A stretch of 64,000 nucleotides of DNA from Aureibaculum sp. 2308TA14-22 (GTDB lineage Bacteria; Bacteroidota; Bacteroidia; Flavobacteriales; Flavobacteriaceae), in assembly GCF_040538665.1 (NCBI RefSeq), contig NZ_JBEWXT010000001.1, positions 2,072,501 through 2,136,500 of the forward strand, in the 5' to 3' direction. How positions within the stretch are numbered: position 1 is the first letter of the stretch; each line of letters starts with the position of its first letter. Below, in pieces: positions 15,214 to 23,643 of the stretch. The notes under the pieces were generated by a model. It had not been told where the DNA came from, did no database searches, and saw only the letters and a list, made by a program, of their open reading frames with translations. Both the position numbers and the translations under genes were made by a program.

Positions 15214-16812
15214 TTATTCCAAAATAAACGTTTCAGGCATTTCCCAATTCGCTCTTACTTCGTTTGTGAATTCAAGATAAATTACCTTTTCAGGTTGTTT
15301 TTTAAGCAGAAAGTTACCTGTATCCCATTTCTTATTTTTATTTTCATCAAAAATAATTCTTAACAAATATTTACCTGGTAACAAATTTATAAAATCGAAT
15401 TTTTGTGGTTCGGTAGCGTAAATTTCCTCAACTATTTTATCTTTATCATTAAGTAATTGCACTATAATAGGATAATTTTTAACACCCTGTAAAGTCACAA
15501 ATAGTTTTCCGTAGTCTTCTTCTGTCTTTGTATTTATTCTATAATTTAGAGTGTCGTTGGTTTGTTCAAAGAAATTAGTGATTGCATTCGGTAAGATTTC
15601 AATCATATATTTTTGGTTGTACTTTTTTTCAAAATCAAAAATAAGTTCTGATTTATTTTCAGAAATAATAGCTTTATACGTAACTGGAACAGAATCATTA
15701 TCAATAAAATTGATTTTTGTGGAATCTATCTTTTCAATTGGTAGATTGCTAACCAGTTTAAAAGGGTTTTTAAACGATAAGTCATTATCTCTCGCCTTTT
15801 TCAAATTTAATGAGTCTGTTTTTTTGGTACGTAATCTAACCGTTACCGTATCTATAAAATTTTCATTGGTAACTTTAAATTGTATTGAATCACTTTCAAT
15901 TCCTGTATAAAAATAATTCAACGTATCTTTTTCTTTTTCAAAATTAGATACATTTTTAAAATCAGAGTTTACGTTTAAAGGTTCAATATTTAGGCTATCG
16001 CCAACACCTTCATAACCAAATTGAATATGACCTTTACTAATTTCAGAGGGTCTAGTGAGTCGATACGGTAATATTTCTTTAAATAAATTAATTGTGTAAG
16101 AAGTATCCGTGGGAATAGTAATATTTTTTTGGACAAAACCGATTTTATCTTCCTTAGGATTAAATGTGTAATTTCTAGATTTATCTCTCAATGCTATTAA
16201 CAAATATTCCCCTGCTTTGATATTAGTGATTTCCCATACAGTAGAATCTAAAGTATTACCCACATAATAGGGCTTCTCTTTATAGATAATGGAATCGGTA
16301 TAGGTGTCATTAATTTCGTATAGCATTACGGTAATATTTTCATCTGCTTCCTTTTTAAAAGCATCTGTAATAGCACCTGAAACTTTAAGAGAATCTATAA
16401 CTGGTCCCGTTGAAAAAACGAATTTAAAATTATTAAAAACATTGCCTTCATTATTATCGGTAACGCTTTGCCCAAAATTGAACGAATACGTTGTGTTTTC
16501 CTTTAAAGTGTCTAACAACTTAATGGTAATAGTTTTACTAGCGGTACCAATGGGAGTAATAAGAGGATTATTTTTTAAAGGAGGAGATACAATCAATTGC
16601 GAGTTTAAATCTTTTAGCTTTACATACTCGTCAAAGACCAATTTTATTTCTTTTCCTTTAAAGTTTGTTGAATAATTTTGAGGACTTGATTTTTCCAACA
16701 ACGGAGCGTCTTCATCTTTTTCTCCGCCTGTGGGTCTTCCTCTTTTTGCACAATCTGTTAAAAAAAGTACCAAAAGCAAAAACCCGAAAAATACAGAAAG
16801 TTGTTTCCTCAT
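15214..16812 (-). CDS. Ig-like domain lipoprotein (SbsA/Big_5 type N-terminal domain)
   Basis: About 532 residues from the ATG at 16812 (MRKQLSVFFGFLLLVLFLTDC). An in-frame TTG at 16830 adds six residues. It has a lipoprotein signal with the lipid-modified Cys at 21. The -1 residue is Asp, which is unusual but tolerated in Bacteroidota. Residues about 35-140 match the Bacteroidota Ig-like domain that begins with a PTGG/DEDAP...SSPQN motif and contains FDEYVKLKD. The rest is beta-rich with several Ig-like or transthyretin-like repeats, for example LLPGKYLLRIIFDENKNKKWDTG near the C-terminus. It is predicted to be outer-membrane anchored with an unknown structural role. ComF is encoded upstream on the same strand. 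Confidence 0.82.
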   Translation of the reverse strand: MRKQLSVFFGFLLLVLFLTDCAKRGRPTGGEKDEDAPLLEKSSPQNYSTNFKGKEIKLVFDEYVKLKDLNSQLIVSPPLKNNPLITPIGTASKTITIKLLDTLKENTTYSFNFGQSVTDNNEGNVFNNFKFVFSTGPVIDSLKVSGAITDAFKKEADENITVMLYEINDTYTDSIIYKEKPYYVGNTLDSTVWEITNIKAGEYLLIALRDKSRNYTFNPKEDKIGFVQKNITIPTDTSYTINLFKEILPYRLTRPSEISKGHIQFGYEGVGDSLNIEPLNVNSDFKNVSNFEKEKDTLNYFYTGIESDSIQFKVTNENFIDTVTVRLRTKKTDSLNLKKARDNDLSFKNPFKLVSNLPIEKIDSTKINFIDNDSVPVTYKAIISENKSELIFDFEKKYNQKYMIEILPNAITNFFEQTNDTLNYRINTKTEEDYGKLFVTLQGVKNYPIIVQLLNDKDKIVEEIYATEPQKFDFINLLPGKYLLRIIFDENKNKKWDTGNFLLKKQPEKVIYLEFTNEVRANWEMPETFILE

Positions 16813-16845
16813 AGTTTTAATTTGTTGCAAAAGTAAATAAATATT

Positions 16846-17532
16846 CTATTCGGTATAGGCCATTGTGACAATACTTATTTTTACGTTATTTGATTTTAAT
16901 ATCTGTTTAGCACAGGCTTCTAAAGTTGCTCCCGTTGTAATAACGTCATCAATTAATAGTACATGCTTATTGTTAAAAAAATTAGGATCATTTACATAGA
17001 ATATTTCTTGAACGTTTTTCCAACGTTCAAAACGTTGTTTTAAGGTTTGTGTTTCTGTTACAGACTTCCGTATTAAAACATCTTCGACATAAGTTGCTTC
17101 AATAATTTCAGAAATACTCAAACCGAAAGTTGTCAATTGATTATATCCTCTTTTTTTAAGTCTTTTTTCGTGTAATGGGACAGGTACAACACAATCGATT
17201 TTCGGAAACCTTTTAGAATCTTTTAACTCTTTACCCATCCAATTCCCTAAAAAAGTACCTATATCTTGCTGTCCTTTATATTTTAGCTGATAGATGAGTT
17301 GTTGAGATATCCCTTTGGTTTTATAGTAAAATAGAGATGAACCAAAATGTATTGGTAAACGTCCAAAGTATGTTTTTTCAACTTTATTGTCGTTTTCATC
17401 AGTAAAATCAGTTAACGGTAGTTCAAATCTACAGTTTAAACATAATGTTAATTCATTTTGCAACAATTGTTCTTTACAGCAAACACAAACTTTGGGGAAG
17501 AATAAATGATAAATATCTCTAAAAAATTGCAT
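16846..17532 (-). CDS. ComF-family phosphoribosyltransferase-like protein
   Basis: 228 residues from the ATG at 17532 (MQFFRDIYHLFFPKVC). A TTG at 17541 is an alternative. An N-terminal double-CxxC-like zinc finger is present: C16/C18/C19 and C31/C34. The C-terminal PRTase domain has VPLHEKRLKKRGYNQ and the PRPP-loop motif VLLIDDVITTGATLEAC. ComF homologues act in the cytoplasm in handling of incoming single-stranded DNA during natural transformation, though many lineages keep ComF without proven competence. It is divergent from the methyltransferase gene at 17584. Confidence 0.92.
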   Translation of the reverse strand: MQFFRDIYHLFFPKVCVCCKEQLLQNELTLCLNCRFELPLTDFTDENDNKVEKTYFGRLPIHFGSSLFYYKTKGISQQLIYQLKYKGQQDIGTFLGNWMGKELKDSKRFPKIDCVVPVPLHEKRLKKRGYNQLTTFGLSISEIIEATYVEDVLIRKSVTETQTLKQRFERWKNVQEIFYVNDPNFFNNKHVLLIDDVITTGATLEACAKQILKSNNVKISIVTMAYTE

Positions 17533-17583
17533 CTTTGACAAATATTTTGTGAAATTAAGTGTTATTTTATTAAAGATAAAACA

Positions 17584-18141
17584 TTGCGAACCAAAAAAGC
17601 ATTTATTAAAGAAGCGATTAAAAACATTAAGACCTCTGGTACAGTTGCACCTAGTTCCAAATATTTAATCCAAAAAATGCTAAAGGAAGTAGATTTTACA
17701 AAAACTAATGTTATTGTTGAATATGGCCCAGGCAATGGCAACTTTACCAAAGAAATACTAAAAAAATTAAATAAGGATAGCCAATTGATTTGTTTTGAGA
17801 TTAATGAAAAATTTTTTAATCACCTAAACACATTTAACGATTCTAGGTTAACTATTTTAAACGAATCTTGTGAAAATATAAAAGCTGTTTGCAAAGATTT
17901 GAACATTTCAAACATAGACTATTTCATTTCCAGTTTACCTTTAACAAATATTCCTGATAGTATTACAAAAAAAATACTCTCCGAAAGCTACGCCCAACTT
18001 GATAAAACCGGTTGTTTTTTACAATATCAATATAGTTTAACCTACTATAAGAAATTAAAAAAAATATATAACAACGTTGATTTGGATTTTGAAATAAGAA
18101 ATATACCTCCTGCCTTTATCTACAAATGCAAAAAAATATAA
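17584..18141 (+). CDS. Class I SAM-dependent methyltransferase, phospholipid N-methyltransferase-like
   Basis: 185 residues starting at TTG (MRTKKAFIKEAIKNIKTSG); no ATG is close. TVAPSSKYLIQKML precedes motif I VEYGPGNGNFTKEIL, then an acidic loop FEINEKF and motif IV SSLPLTNIP. This arrangement resembles the small PmtA/COG3963 methyltransferases and, more distantly, the KsgA rRNA dimethylases. The lack of the KsgA C-terminal domain and the SSLPL motif favour the lipid-type family. The basic N-terminal helix could associate with membranes. Substrate is unproven. Confidence 0.75.
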   Translation: MRTKKAFIKEAIKNIKTSGTVAPSSKYLIQKMLKEVDFTKTNVIVEYGPGNGNFTKEILKKLNKDSQLICFEINEKFFNHLNTFNDSRLTILNESCENIKAVCKDLNISNIDYFISSLPLTNIPDSITKKILSESYAQLDKTGCFLQYQYSLTYYKKLKKIYNNVDLDFEIRNIPPAFIYKCKKI

Positions 18142-18161
18142 CGCTATATACAATATTTTCC

Positions 18162-18169
18162 TAATTTTG
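18162..18169 (+). promoter_or_regulatory. Putative -7 box for 18225-19130
   Basis: TAATTTTG matches TAnnTTTG, 55 bases before the ATG at 18225. It supports independent transcription of the coiled-coil protein gene. Confidence 0.4.
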
Positions 18170-18224
18170 CGTTTTTAAATAAGTATTTAACAAACTCTAA
18201 ATTAAAACTTTAATTATTTTCATT

Positions 18225-19130
18225 ATGGAAGAACAAAAATCATCTTCAAACAAAAAAATCATAATAGGTATATTATTAGCATTGCTTGTTGGGTTAGGTG
18301 TTTATACCATGCGTACCAATTCTAAGTTTAAAGCCTCTGAGGAATTCTTAAAACAAGAAAAGGAGCAAATCTTAGGTAACTTAACCGCTATGGAAGAGAA
18401 ATACGACACCGCAATTGCTCAAAACAATTCAATGTCAGAAGAACTAACCATAGAAAGAGATAGAATTATTGCATTTAAAGATTCTGTGCAAAATTTAAAA
18501 AATACTAACTGGTCATTAATAAGACGTTACCGAGGTAAAATTTCAGAATTAGAAAAAACCAATGAAAGATTAATGAGCGTTGCTGATTCTTTATTTTTAG
18601 TTAATAATGATTTAACCATACAAAGAGATAGTATAACTGGTAAATTAATTGAGCAAACCAATGCCAATGATACATTATTAGCTCAAAACATGGATTTATC
18701 TGAAAAAGTTAAAATTGGTGGTGCATTAAGAGCAAATTCAATTAGTGCAACGGCAATGAGATTAAGAGGTAACGGTAAATATGCCGAAACTAATAAAGCT
18801 CAAAAAGCTGAGGCTATTAGAGTAACTTTTAGAATAGAAGGTAATGAAATTGCTACACCTGGAGACAAAGAAGCATATATTGTAATTCAAAACCCAAGTG
18901 GTAAAGTGTTAAGTGAAAAAGGAACTTTTCCAACTAATGACGGTAAAAGTTTACCATATACTGACCAAACTACTGTGGATTATAAGAACGTAGATAAGGA
19001 TGTAGTAATGTTTGTAGATAAAATACCTCAAAAATTTGTAAAAGGTGACTATACTGTTAAGGTATATGTTGAAGGAAACATTGTTGGTGCTTCAAAACTT
19101 GAATTAAAAGATGCTTTTTTAGGTTTGTAA
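18225..19130 (+). CDS. Membrane-anchored coiled-coil protein
   Basis: 301 residues with a single membrane helix at 11-27 (IIIGILLALLVGLGVYT), a long coiled coil from about 35 to 165 rich in Glu, Lys, Leu and Gln, and a compact beta-rich C-terminal domain (about 185-300). That domain contains RVTFRIEGNEIATPGDKEAYIVIQNP and YTVKVYVEGNIVG. The N-terminus would be cytoplasmic and the coil and C-terminal domain periplasmic. I do not recognise a named family, although similar proteins occur throughout Flavobacteriia near housekeeping genes. It ends in a clear intrinsic terminator. Confidence 0.75.
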   Translation: MEEQKSSSNKKIIIGILLALLVGLGVYTMRTNSKFKASEEFLKQEKEQILGNLTAMEEKYDTAIAQNNSMSEELTIERDRIIAFKDSVQNLKNTNWSLIRRYRGKISELEKTNERLMSVADSLFLVNNDLTIQRDSITGKLIEQTNANDTLLAQNMDLSEKVKIGGALRANSISATAMRLRGNGKYAETNKAQKAEAIRVTFRIEGNEIATPGDKEAYIVIQNPSGKVLSEKGTFPTNDGKSLPYTDQTTVDYKNVDKDVVMFVDKIPQKFVKGDYTVKVYVEGNIVGASKLELKDAFLGL

Positions 19131-19159
19131 GAACTTAAATTTTTTCATAAGAAACTAAA

Positions 19160-19192
19160 GTGCAAATAGGTAAAACTATTTGCACTTTTTTA
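19160..19192 (+). terminator. Intrinsic terminator after the coiled-coil gene
   Basis: Perfect 10-base arms GTGCAAATAG and CTATTTGCAC separated by 6 bases are followed directly by a T-rich tract (TTTTTTATTTT). It ends the 18225-19130 transcript before the glycyl-tRNA synthetase promoter. Confidence 0.85.
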
Positions 19193-19215
19193 TTTTAACA
19201 ATATATATAATTATC

Positions 19216-19223
19216 TATTTTTG
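19216..19223 (+). promoter_or_regulatory. Putative -7 box for glycyl-tRNA synthetase
   Basis: TATTTTTG matches TAnnTTTG and ends only 4 bases before the ATG at 19228. If it is used, the mRNA would be leaderless or nearly so. Confidence 0.35.
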
Positions 19224-19227
19224 CAAG

Positions 19228-20769
19228 ATGATAAAACCTGAAGATCAATTTAAAAAAGTTATCTCACATGCTAAAGAATATGGTTATGTATTTCAGAGCA
19301 GTGAAATATATGATGGCCTTAGTGCTGTTTACGATTATGCCCAGAATGGTGTTGAACTGAAAAAGAACATACGCGACTATTGGTGGAAAGCAATGGTACA
19401 ATTGCATGATAATATTGTAGGTTTGGATGCTGCAATATTTATGCACCCCACTACTTGGAAAGCTTCTGGGCATGTAGATGCGTTTAACGATCCTCTAATA
19501 GACAATAAAGATTCCAAAAAGCGGTACAGAGCAGATGTTTTAATTGAAGACTATTGTGCTAAAATTGAAAATAAAATTAATAAAGAAGTAACCAAAGCCG
19601 CAAAACGTTTTGGTGATGCTTTTAATAAAGTAGAGTTTATTACTACTAACCAACGTGTTGTTGGTTATCAAGAGAAAATTAATAGTATTCTTTCAAGGAT
19701 GGGTAAATCTTTAGAAAAAGAAGATTTGGCGGATGTAAAAGCTCTAATCGAAGAGTTAGAAATTGCCGACCCATTAACAGGTTCTAGAAATTGGACGGAT
19801 GTAAAGCAATTCAATTTAATGTTTGGTACTAAGCTAGGTGCTTCTACCGACTCGGCAATGGATCTGTATTTAAGACCAGAAACAGCCCAAGGTATTTTTG
19901 TCAATTTTTTAAACGTTCAAAAAACGGGACGAATGAAAATTCCTTTCGGAATTGCTCAAACCGGAAAAGCATTTAGAAATGAGATAGTTGCACGTCAGTT
20001 TATTTTTAGAATGCGTGAGTTTGAACAGATGGAAATGCAGTTTTTTATCAAACCAGGCACACAACAAGAATGGTATGAGAAATGGAAAGAAACCCGTTTA
20101 AAATGGCATTTGTCATTAGGAATGGGCGAAGAGAATTATCGTTTTCACGATCATGAAAAATTAGCTCATTATGCCGATGCTGCAGCCGATATAGAATTCA
20201 AATTCCCATTTGGTTTTAAAGAATTAGAAGGTATTCACTCGCGTACCGATTTTGATTTGAGTCAACATGAGGAGTTTTCAGGAAAAAAATTACAATATTT
20301 TGACCATGAGGAGAATAAAAGTTACGTGCCTTATGTCGTTGAAACTTCAATTGGGTTGGACAGAATGTTCTTAGCTGTTTTTTCAAACTCTTTAGTTGAA
20401 GAAGAATTAGGCAATAATACAACAAGAACTGTTTTAAAATTACCAGCTGTTTTGGCCCCAAATAAAGCGGCAATCCTACCTTTGGTTAAAAAAGACGGGT
20501 TACCAGATATTGCAAAAAGAATTGTTGAAGATTTAAAATGGGATTTTAATGTAGTTTATGACGAAAAAGATGCTGTTGGAAGACGCTATAGAAGACAAGA
20601 TGCCAATGGTACCCCTTTTTGTATTACTGTGGATCATGATACCTTAGAAGATAATTCTGTTACCATTCGTCATAGAGACACAATGGAACAAAGCCGTGTA
20701 AAAATTGAAGATTTACGAGAAATAATCAAAAAAGAGATTGATGTAAAACACTGGTTACAGAAAATATAA
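19228..20769 (+). CDS. glyS: Glycyl-tRNA synthetase, dimeric class II type
   Basis: 513 residues from the ATG at 19228 (MIKPEDQFKK). An earlier in-frame start at 19180 would overlap the terminator of the previous gene and is rejected. Class II features of the eukaryote/archaea-like single-chain GlyRS are present: YDGLSAVYDYAQNGVELKKNI, MDLYLRPETAQGIFVNF (motif region), FRNEIVARQFIFRMREFEQMEMQFF (motif 2), GIHSRTDFDLSQHEE, and ETSIGLDRMFLAV (motif 3). The C-terminal anticodon-binding domain begins near APNKAAILPLVKKDGL. It charges tRNA-Gly in the cytoplasm and is essential. Confidence 0.97.
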   Translation: MIKPEDQFKKVISHAKEYGYVFQSSEIYDGLSAVYDYAQNGVELKKNIRDYWWKAMVQLHDNIVGLDAAIFMHPTTWKASGHVDAFNDPLIDNKDSKKRYRADVLIEDYCAKIENKINKEVTKAAKRFGDAFNKVEFITTNQRVVGYQEKINSILSRMGKSLEKEDLADVKALIEELEIADPLTGSRNWTDVKQFNLMFGTKLGASTDSAMDLYLRPETAQGIFVNFLNVQKTGRMKIPFGIAQTGKAFRNEIVARQFIFRMREFEQMEMQFFIKPGTQQEWYEKWKETRLKWHLSLGMGEENYRFHDHEKLAHYADAAADIEFKFPFGFKELEGIHSRTDFDLSQHEEFSGKKLQYFDHEENKSYVPYVVETSIGLDRMFLAVFSNSLVEEELGNNTTRTVLKLPAVLAPNKAAILPLVKKDGLPDIAKRIVEDLKWDFNVVYDEKDAVGRRYRRQDANGTPFCITVDHDTLEDNSVTIRHRDTMEQSRVKIEDLREIIKKEIDVKHWLQKI

Positions 20770-20792
20770 TTAAAAACATAATCAATATAAGA

Positions 20793-20824
20793 AACGTAAT
20801 AAGAATAACTTATTGCGTTTTTTT
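20793..20824 (+). terminator. Intrinsic terminator after glycyl-tRNA synthetase
   Basis: AACGTAATAAG and CTTATTGCGTT form an 11-base stem with one G-T pair and a 5-base loop, followed by TTTTT. It separates glyS from the molybdenum hydroxylase operon. Confidence 0.8.
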
Positions 20825-20909
20825 GTTGATAGTTTCTTCATATCATAATGTTAAATCTAACAGACCATGTACATTTTTTTCTTAAATTGCTAGAATCCTA
20901 TTAGTTACA

Positions 20910-20923
20910 AACCTAATTAGGTT
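20910..20923. promoter_or_regulatory. Perfect palindrome AACCTAATTAGGTT upstream of the Mo-hydroxylase operon
   Basis: A gapless 14-base palindrome lies 23 bases before the ATG at 20947, in the expected core promoter or operator position. No TAnnTTTG box is visible in this leader, so the promoter may depend on an activator or another sigma factor. No regulator gene lies next to it. Confidence 0.45.
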
Positions 20924-20946
20924 AATTCTAATCAAAATTACTTCAC

Positions 20947-21408
20947 ATGGCAAAATACAAGTTAAAAGTAAATGAAAAATCTTACGACATAGATGTTAGC
21001 GATGATACTCCAATTTTATGGGTTCTGCGAGATCATCTTAACCTATTAGGTACAAAATTTGGATGTGGTATCGGACAATGTGGAGCATGTACTATTCATA
21101 TAGATGGAGAACCTTCCAGAAGTTGTTCTATGCCTATTTCTTCAGTGGCTGAAAAAGAAATAACCACTATAGAAGGTATTTCTAAAGACGGAGACCATCC
21201 TGTGCAATTAGCTTGGAAAGAAATTGACGTCCCTCAATGTGGATATTGTCAAGCTGGGCAAATTATGACGGCTACGGCTTTTTTGGAAAAAAAACCGAAT
21301 CCTAACAATGAAGAAATCAGAGAAGCAATGCACGGTAATATTTGCAGGTGTGCATCTTATAACCGAATTGAAAAAGCTGTTGCAAAAGCAGCAACTGCTA
21401 ACAGTTAA
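20947..21408 (+). CDS. 2Fe-2S subunit of a molybdenum hydroxylase (isoquinoline 1-oxidoreductase alpha type)
   Basis: 153 residues, standard for the small subunit. The plant-type 2Fe-2S cluster ligands are C40, C45, C48 and C60 (FGCGIGQCGAC). The second, all-helical domain holds C98, C101, C133 and C135 (CGYCQAGQ and GNICRCASY). Both clusters are complete. It passes electrons from the Mo site in the large subunit encoded 11 bases downstream. No FAD subunit is present, which is typical of the two-subunit IorAB or periplasmic aldehyde oxidase types that donate to cytochromes rather than NAD. It has no signal peptide and would be exported with its Tat partner. Confidence 0.95.
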   Translation: MAKYKLKVNEKSYDIDVSDDTPILWVLRDHLNLLGTKFGCGIGQCGACTIHIDGEPSRSCSMPISSVAEKEITTIEGISKDGDHPVQLAWKEIDVPQCGYCQAGQIMTATAFLEKKPNPNNEEIREAMHGNICRCASYNRIEKAVAKAATANS

Positions 21409-21419
21409 ATCCTCATTAT

Positions 21420-23627
21420 ATGAAATCACAAAATAACAATATAGATAGAAGATCTTTCTTAAGAACATCAGCACTGGCAGGTGGTGGGATGATTATCGGA
21501 TTCAACTTATTTAACGCTTGTAAACCTAAGGTTAAACCAGCTATTGACATTTCCAAACTAAATTTTAATGATTTTAACGGCTTCATTAAAATAGCTAACA
21601 ATGGTATGGTCACCATTTTTGCACCTAATCCTGAAATTGGGCAAGGCGTAAAAACTTCTATGCCAATGCTTATTGCCGAGGAATTAGATGTGGCATGGGA
21701 AAATGTACATGTGGTGCAAGGCGATTTAGAAATGGATGTATTTGAAAGACAAGTTGCTGGCGGAAGTCAATCAATAAGAAGTGGTTGGCAACCTTTAAGG
21801 CAAACAGGAGCAACAGCTAAACAAATGTTAGTTAATGCCGCTGCTGCCAAATGGGGAGTTTCGGCTTCTGAATGTACTGCAGAAAACGGTGTAATTACTA
21901 ACGCTAAAGGAGAAAAATTAGGCTACGTAGATGTTGTGGTTGAAGCGGCTAAGTTAGAGGTGCCCAAAGACGTAAAGCTCAAAGAACCCAAAGACTTTAA
22001 GATTATAGGCCAAGAAGTACAGAATGTTGATGTTGATGAAATCATAACCGGCAAACCTTTATTTGGTATCGATTATAAAGAAGAAGGAATGCTTTATGCA
22101 TCGGTTTTAAGACCACCAGCTTTTGGGCAGACGTTAGCATCTTTTGATGATACTGAAGCTAAAGCCATGCCTGGTGTAGTAGATGTTATCACTATTGGAG
22201 AAAAAGCAAGAAATTTTATAAATAGTGAAAATAGAAATTGGACTGTACGATTAGGTTCAAGTGACAAAGTGGTTGTGTTGGCAAAAACTACTTGGGAAGC
22301 AATTAAAGGAAAAAAGGCCATTAAAGCCGTTTGGAAAAATGATTCGAATGCTGAGAACACTGAATTACATGATAAAAAATTATTAGCTCTGTTGGATGGT
22401 AATGAATTCAGAACCTTAAGAAAAGATGGAGATATTAAAAAGGCTTTTAATGAAGCCGATAGTGTATTAGAACGCACTTACGAATCGCCATTTTTGCCAC
22501 ATAATTGTTTAGAACCTATGAACTTTTTCGCCAATGTAACAGATGATAAAGTGCATTTGGTAGGGCCAATTCAAACTCCAAAAGACGCAGCTACGGTGGT
22601 TTCAAATTTATTAGACCGCAATATTGAGGACGTTCATTTAGAATTGACAAGAATGGGTGGTGGTTTTGGAAGAAGGTTGTATGGAGATTTTGTTTTTGAA
22701 GCTGCCGAAATCTCTGATGTAATTAGAAAACCCATAAAAATGATTTCTACAAGAGAAGATGATATGGCTACAGGTGTTTACCGCCCAGCCATTAAATACA
22801 GAATAAAAGCTGCAATAAAAGATAATAAAGTCACTGGATATCATTTAAAAGAAGCTGCCATAAGTGGAAATATGTGGGGTGCAATCTCTGATTTTTTTCC
22901 AGCTGGAGCTATTAAAAACTATCAAGTAGATGTTGCAAATTATAAAAGTAATATTACTACTGGAGCTTGGCGTGCACCTTACACCAATTTCTTAGCCTTT
23001 GCAGAACAAAGTTTTTTTGACGAGCTGGCAGAAACTATGGATATAGACAAAATTCAATTACGTTTAGACTTGTTACAAAATGTAAAAGGCACAACGGATA
23101 AACGTATTCAGTATTCACCAGAGCGTATGGAAGAGGTGATTAAATTAGTAAGAGAAAAATCAAATTGGGGAAATGTAGATAAAAATATCTATCAAGGGTT
23201 TTCTGCATATTACAGCCATAATACGCACGTAGCTCAAGTAGCTGATGTAGTACTAGAGTCGGGTGTTCCTGTTGTTAAAAAAGTTTATTGTGTTTTAGAT
23301 TGTGGTATCGTTGTAAACCCGTTGGGAGCTAAAAACCAAGTGGAAGGTGGTGTAATTGATGGTATAGGTCATGCCATGTATGGTAATTTAGAATTTGAAA
23401 ATGGAGTACCGCAATCTACAAACTTTCACAACTATAGATTGGTAAGAATGAAAGAAACGCCTAAGGTTGAAGCTCATTTTGTAGAGAATAACCTTGCTCC
23501 TACAGGGTTAGGAGAACCTTCTTTGCCACCAGCTGGAGCTGCCGTGGCAAATGCGATTAAAGCCGCAACTGGAATAAGAATTACAAAACAACCTTTTATT
23601 AATAGTACTGAAAAAGTTTTTGGCTAA
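21420..23627 (+). CDS. Mo-binding subunit of a molybdenum hydroxylase (isoquinoline 1-oxidoreductase beta type)
   Basis: 735 residues of the xanthine oxidase family. The N-terminus has a twin-arginine motif (DRRSFLRT at 9-16), then a hydrophobic stretch ending LFNAC with Cys34, suggesting a Tat-exported lipoprotein. Mo-cofactor segments are GQGVKTSMPMLIAEELD, GGGFGRRLYGDF and GAWRAPYTN. The catalytic Glu is at about 699 in GLGEPSLPPAGAAVANAI. Members oxidise N-heterocycles or aldehydes. The substrate cannot be told from sequence. It overlaps the XdhC-like reading frame only if that gene starts at an upstream TTG. Confidence 0.94.
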   Translation: MKSQNNNIDRRSFLRTSALAGGGMIIGFNLFNACKPKVKPAIDISKLNFNDFNGFIKIANNGMVTIFAPNPEIGQGVKTSMPMLIAEELDVAWENVHVVQGDLEMDVFERQVAGGSQSIRSGWQPLRQTGATAKQMLVNAAAAKWGVSASECTAENGVITNAKGEKLGYVDVVVEAAKLEVPKDVKLKEPKDFKIIGQEVQNVDVDEIITGKPLFGIDYKEEGMLYASVLRPPAFGQTLASFDDTEAKAMPGVVDVITIGEKARNFINSENRNWTVRLGSSDKVVVLAKTTWEAIKGKKAIKAVWKNDSNAENTELHDKKLLALLDGNEFRTLRKDGDIKKAFNEADSVLERTYESPFLPHNCLEPMNFFANVTDDKVHLVGPIQTPKDAATVVSNLLDRNIEDVHLELTRMGGGFGRRLYGDFVFEAAEISDVIRKPIKMISTREDDMATGVYRPAIKYRIKAAIKDNKVTGYHLKEAAISGNMWGAISDFFPAGAIKNYQVDVANYKSNITTGAWRAPYTNFLAFAEQSFFDELAETMDIDKIQLRLDLLQNVKGTTDKRIQYSPERMEEVIKLVREKSNWGNVDKNIYQGFSAYYSHNTHVAQVADVVLESGVPVVKKVYCVLDCGIVVNPLGAKNQVEGGVIDGIGHAMYGNLEFENGVPQSTNFHNYRLVRMKETPKVEAHFVENNLAPTGLGEPSLPPAGAAVANAIKAATGIRITKQPFINSTEKVFG

Positions 23628-23643
23628 TAGTTCTAATATTAGT

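Noticed and set aside
19180-19228. Upstream in-frame start for glycyl-tRNA synthetase
   Set aside because: It lies within the terminator of the preceding gene and adds a hydrophobic stretch not found in the family; the ATG at 19228 fits.
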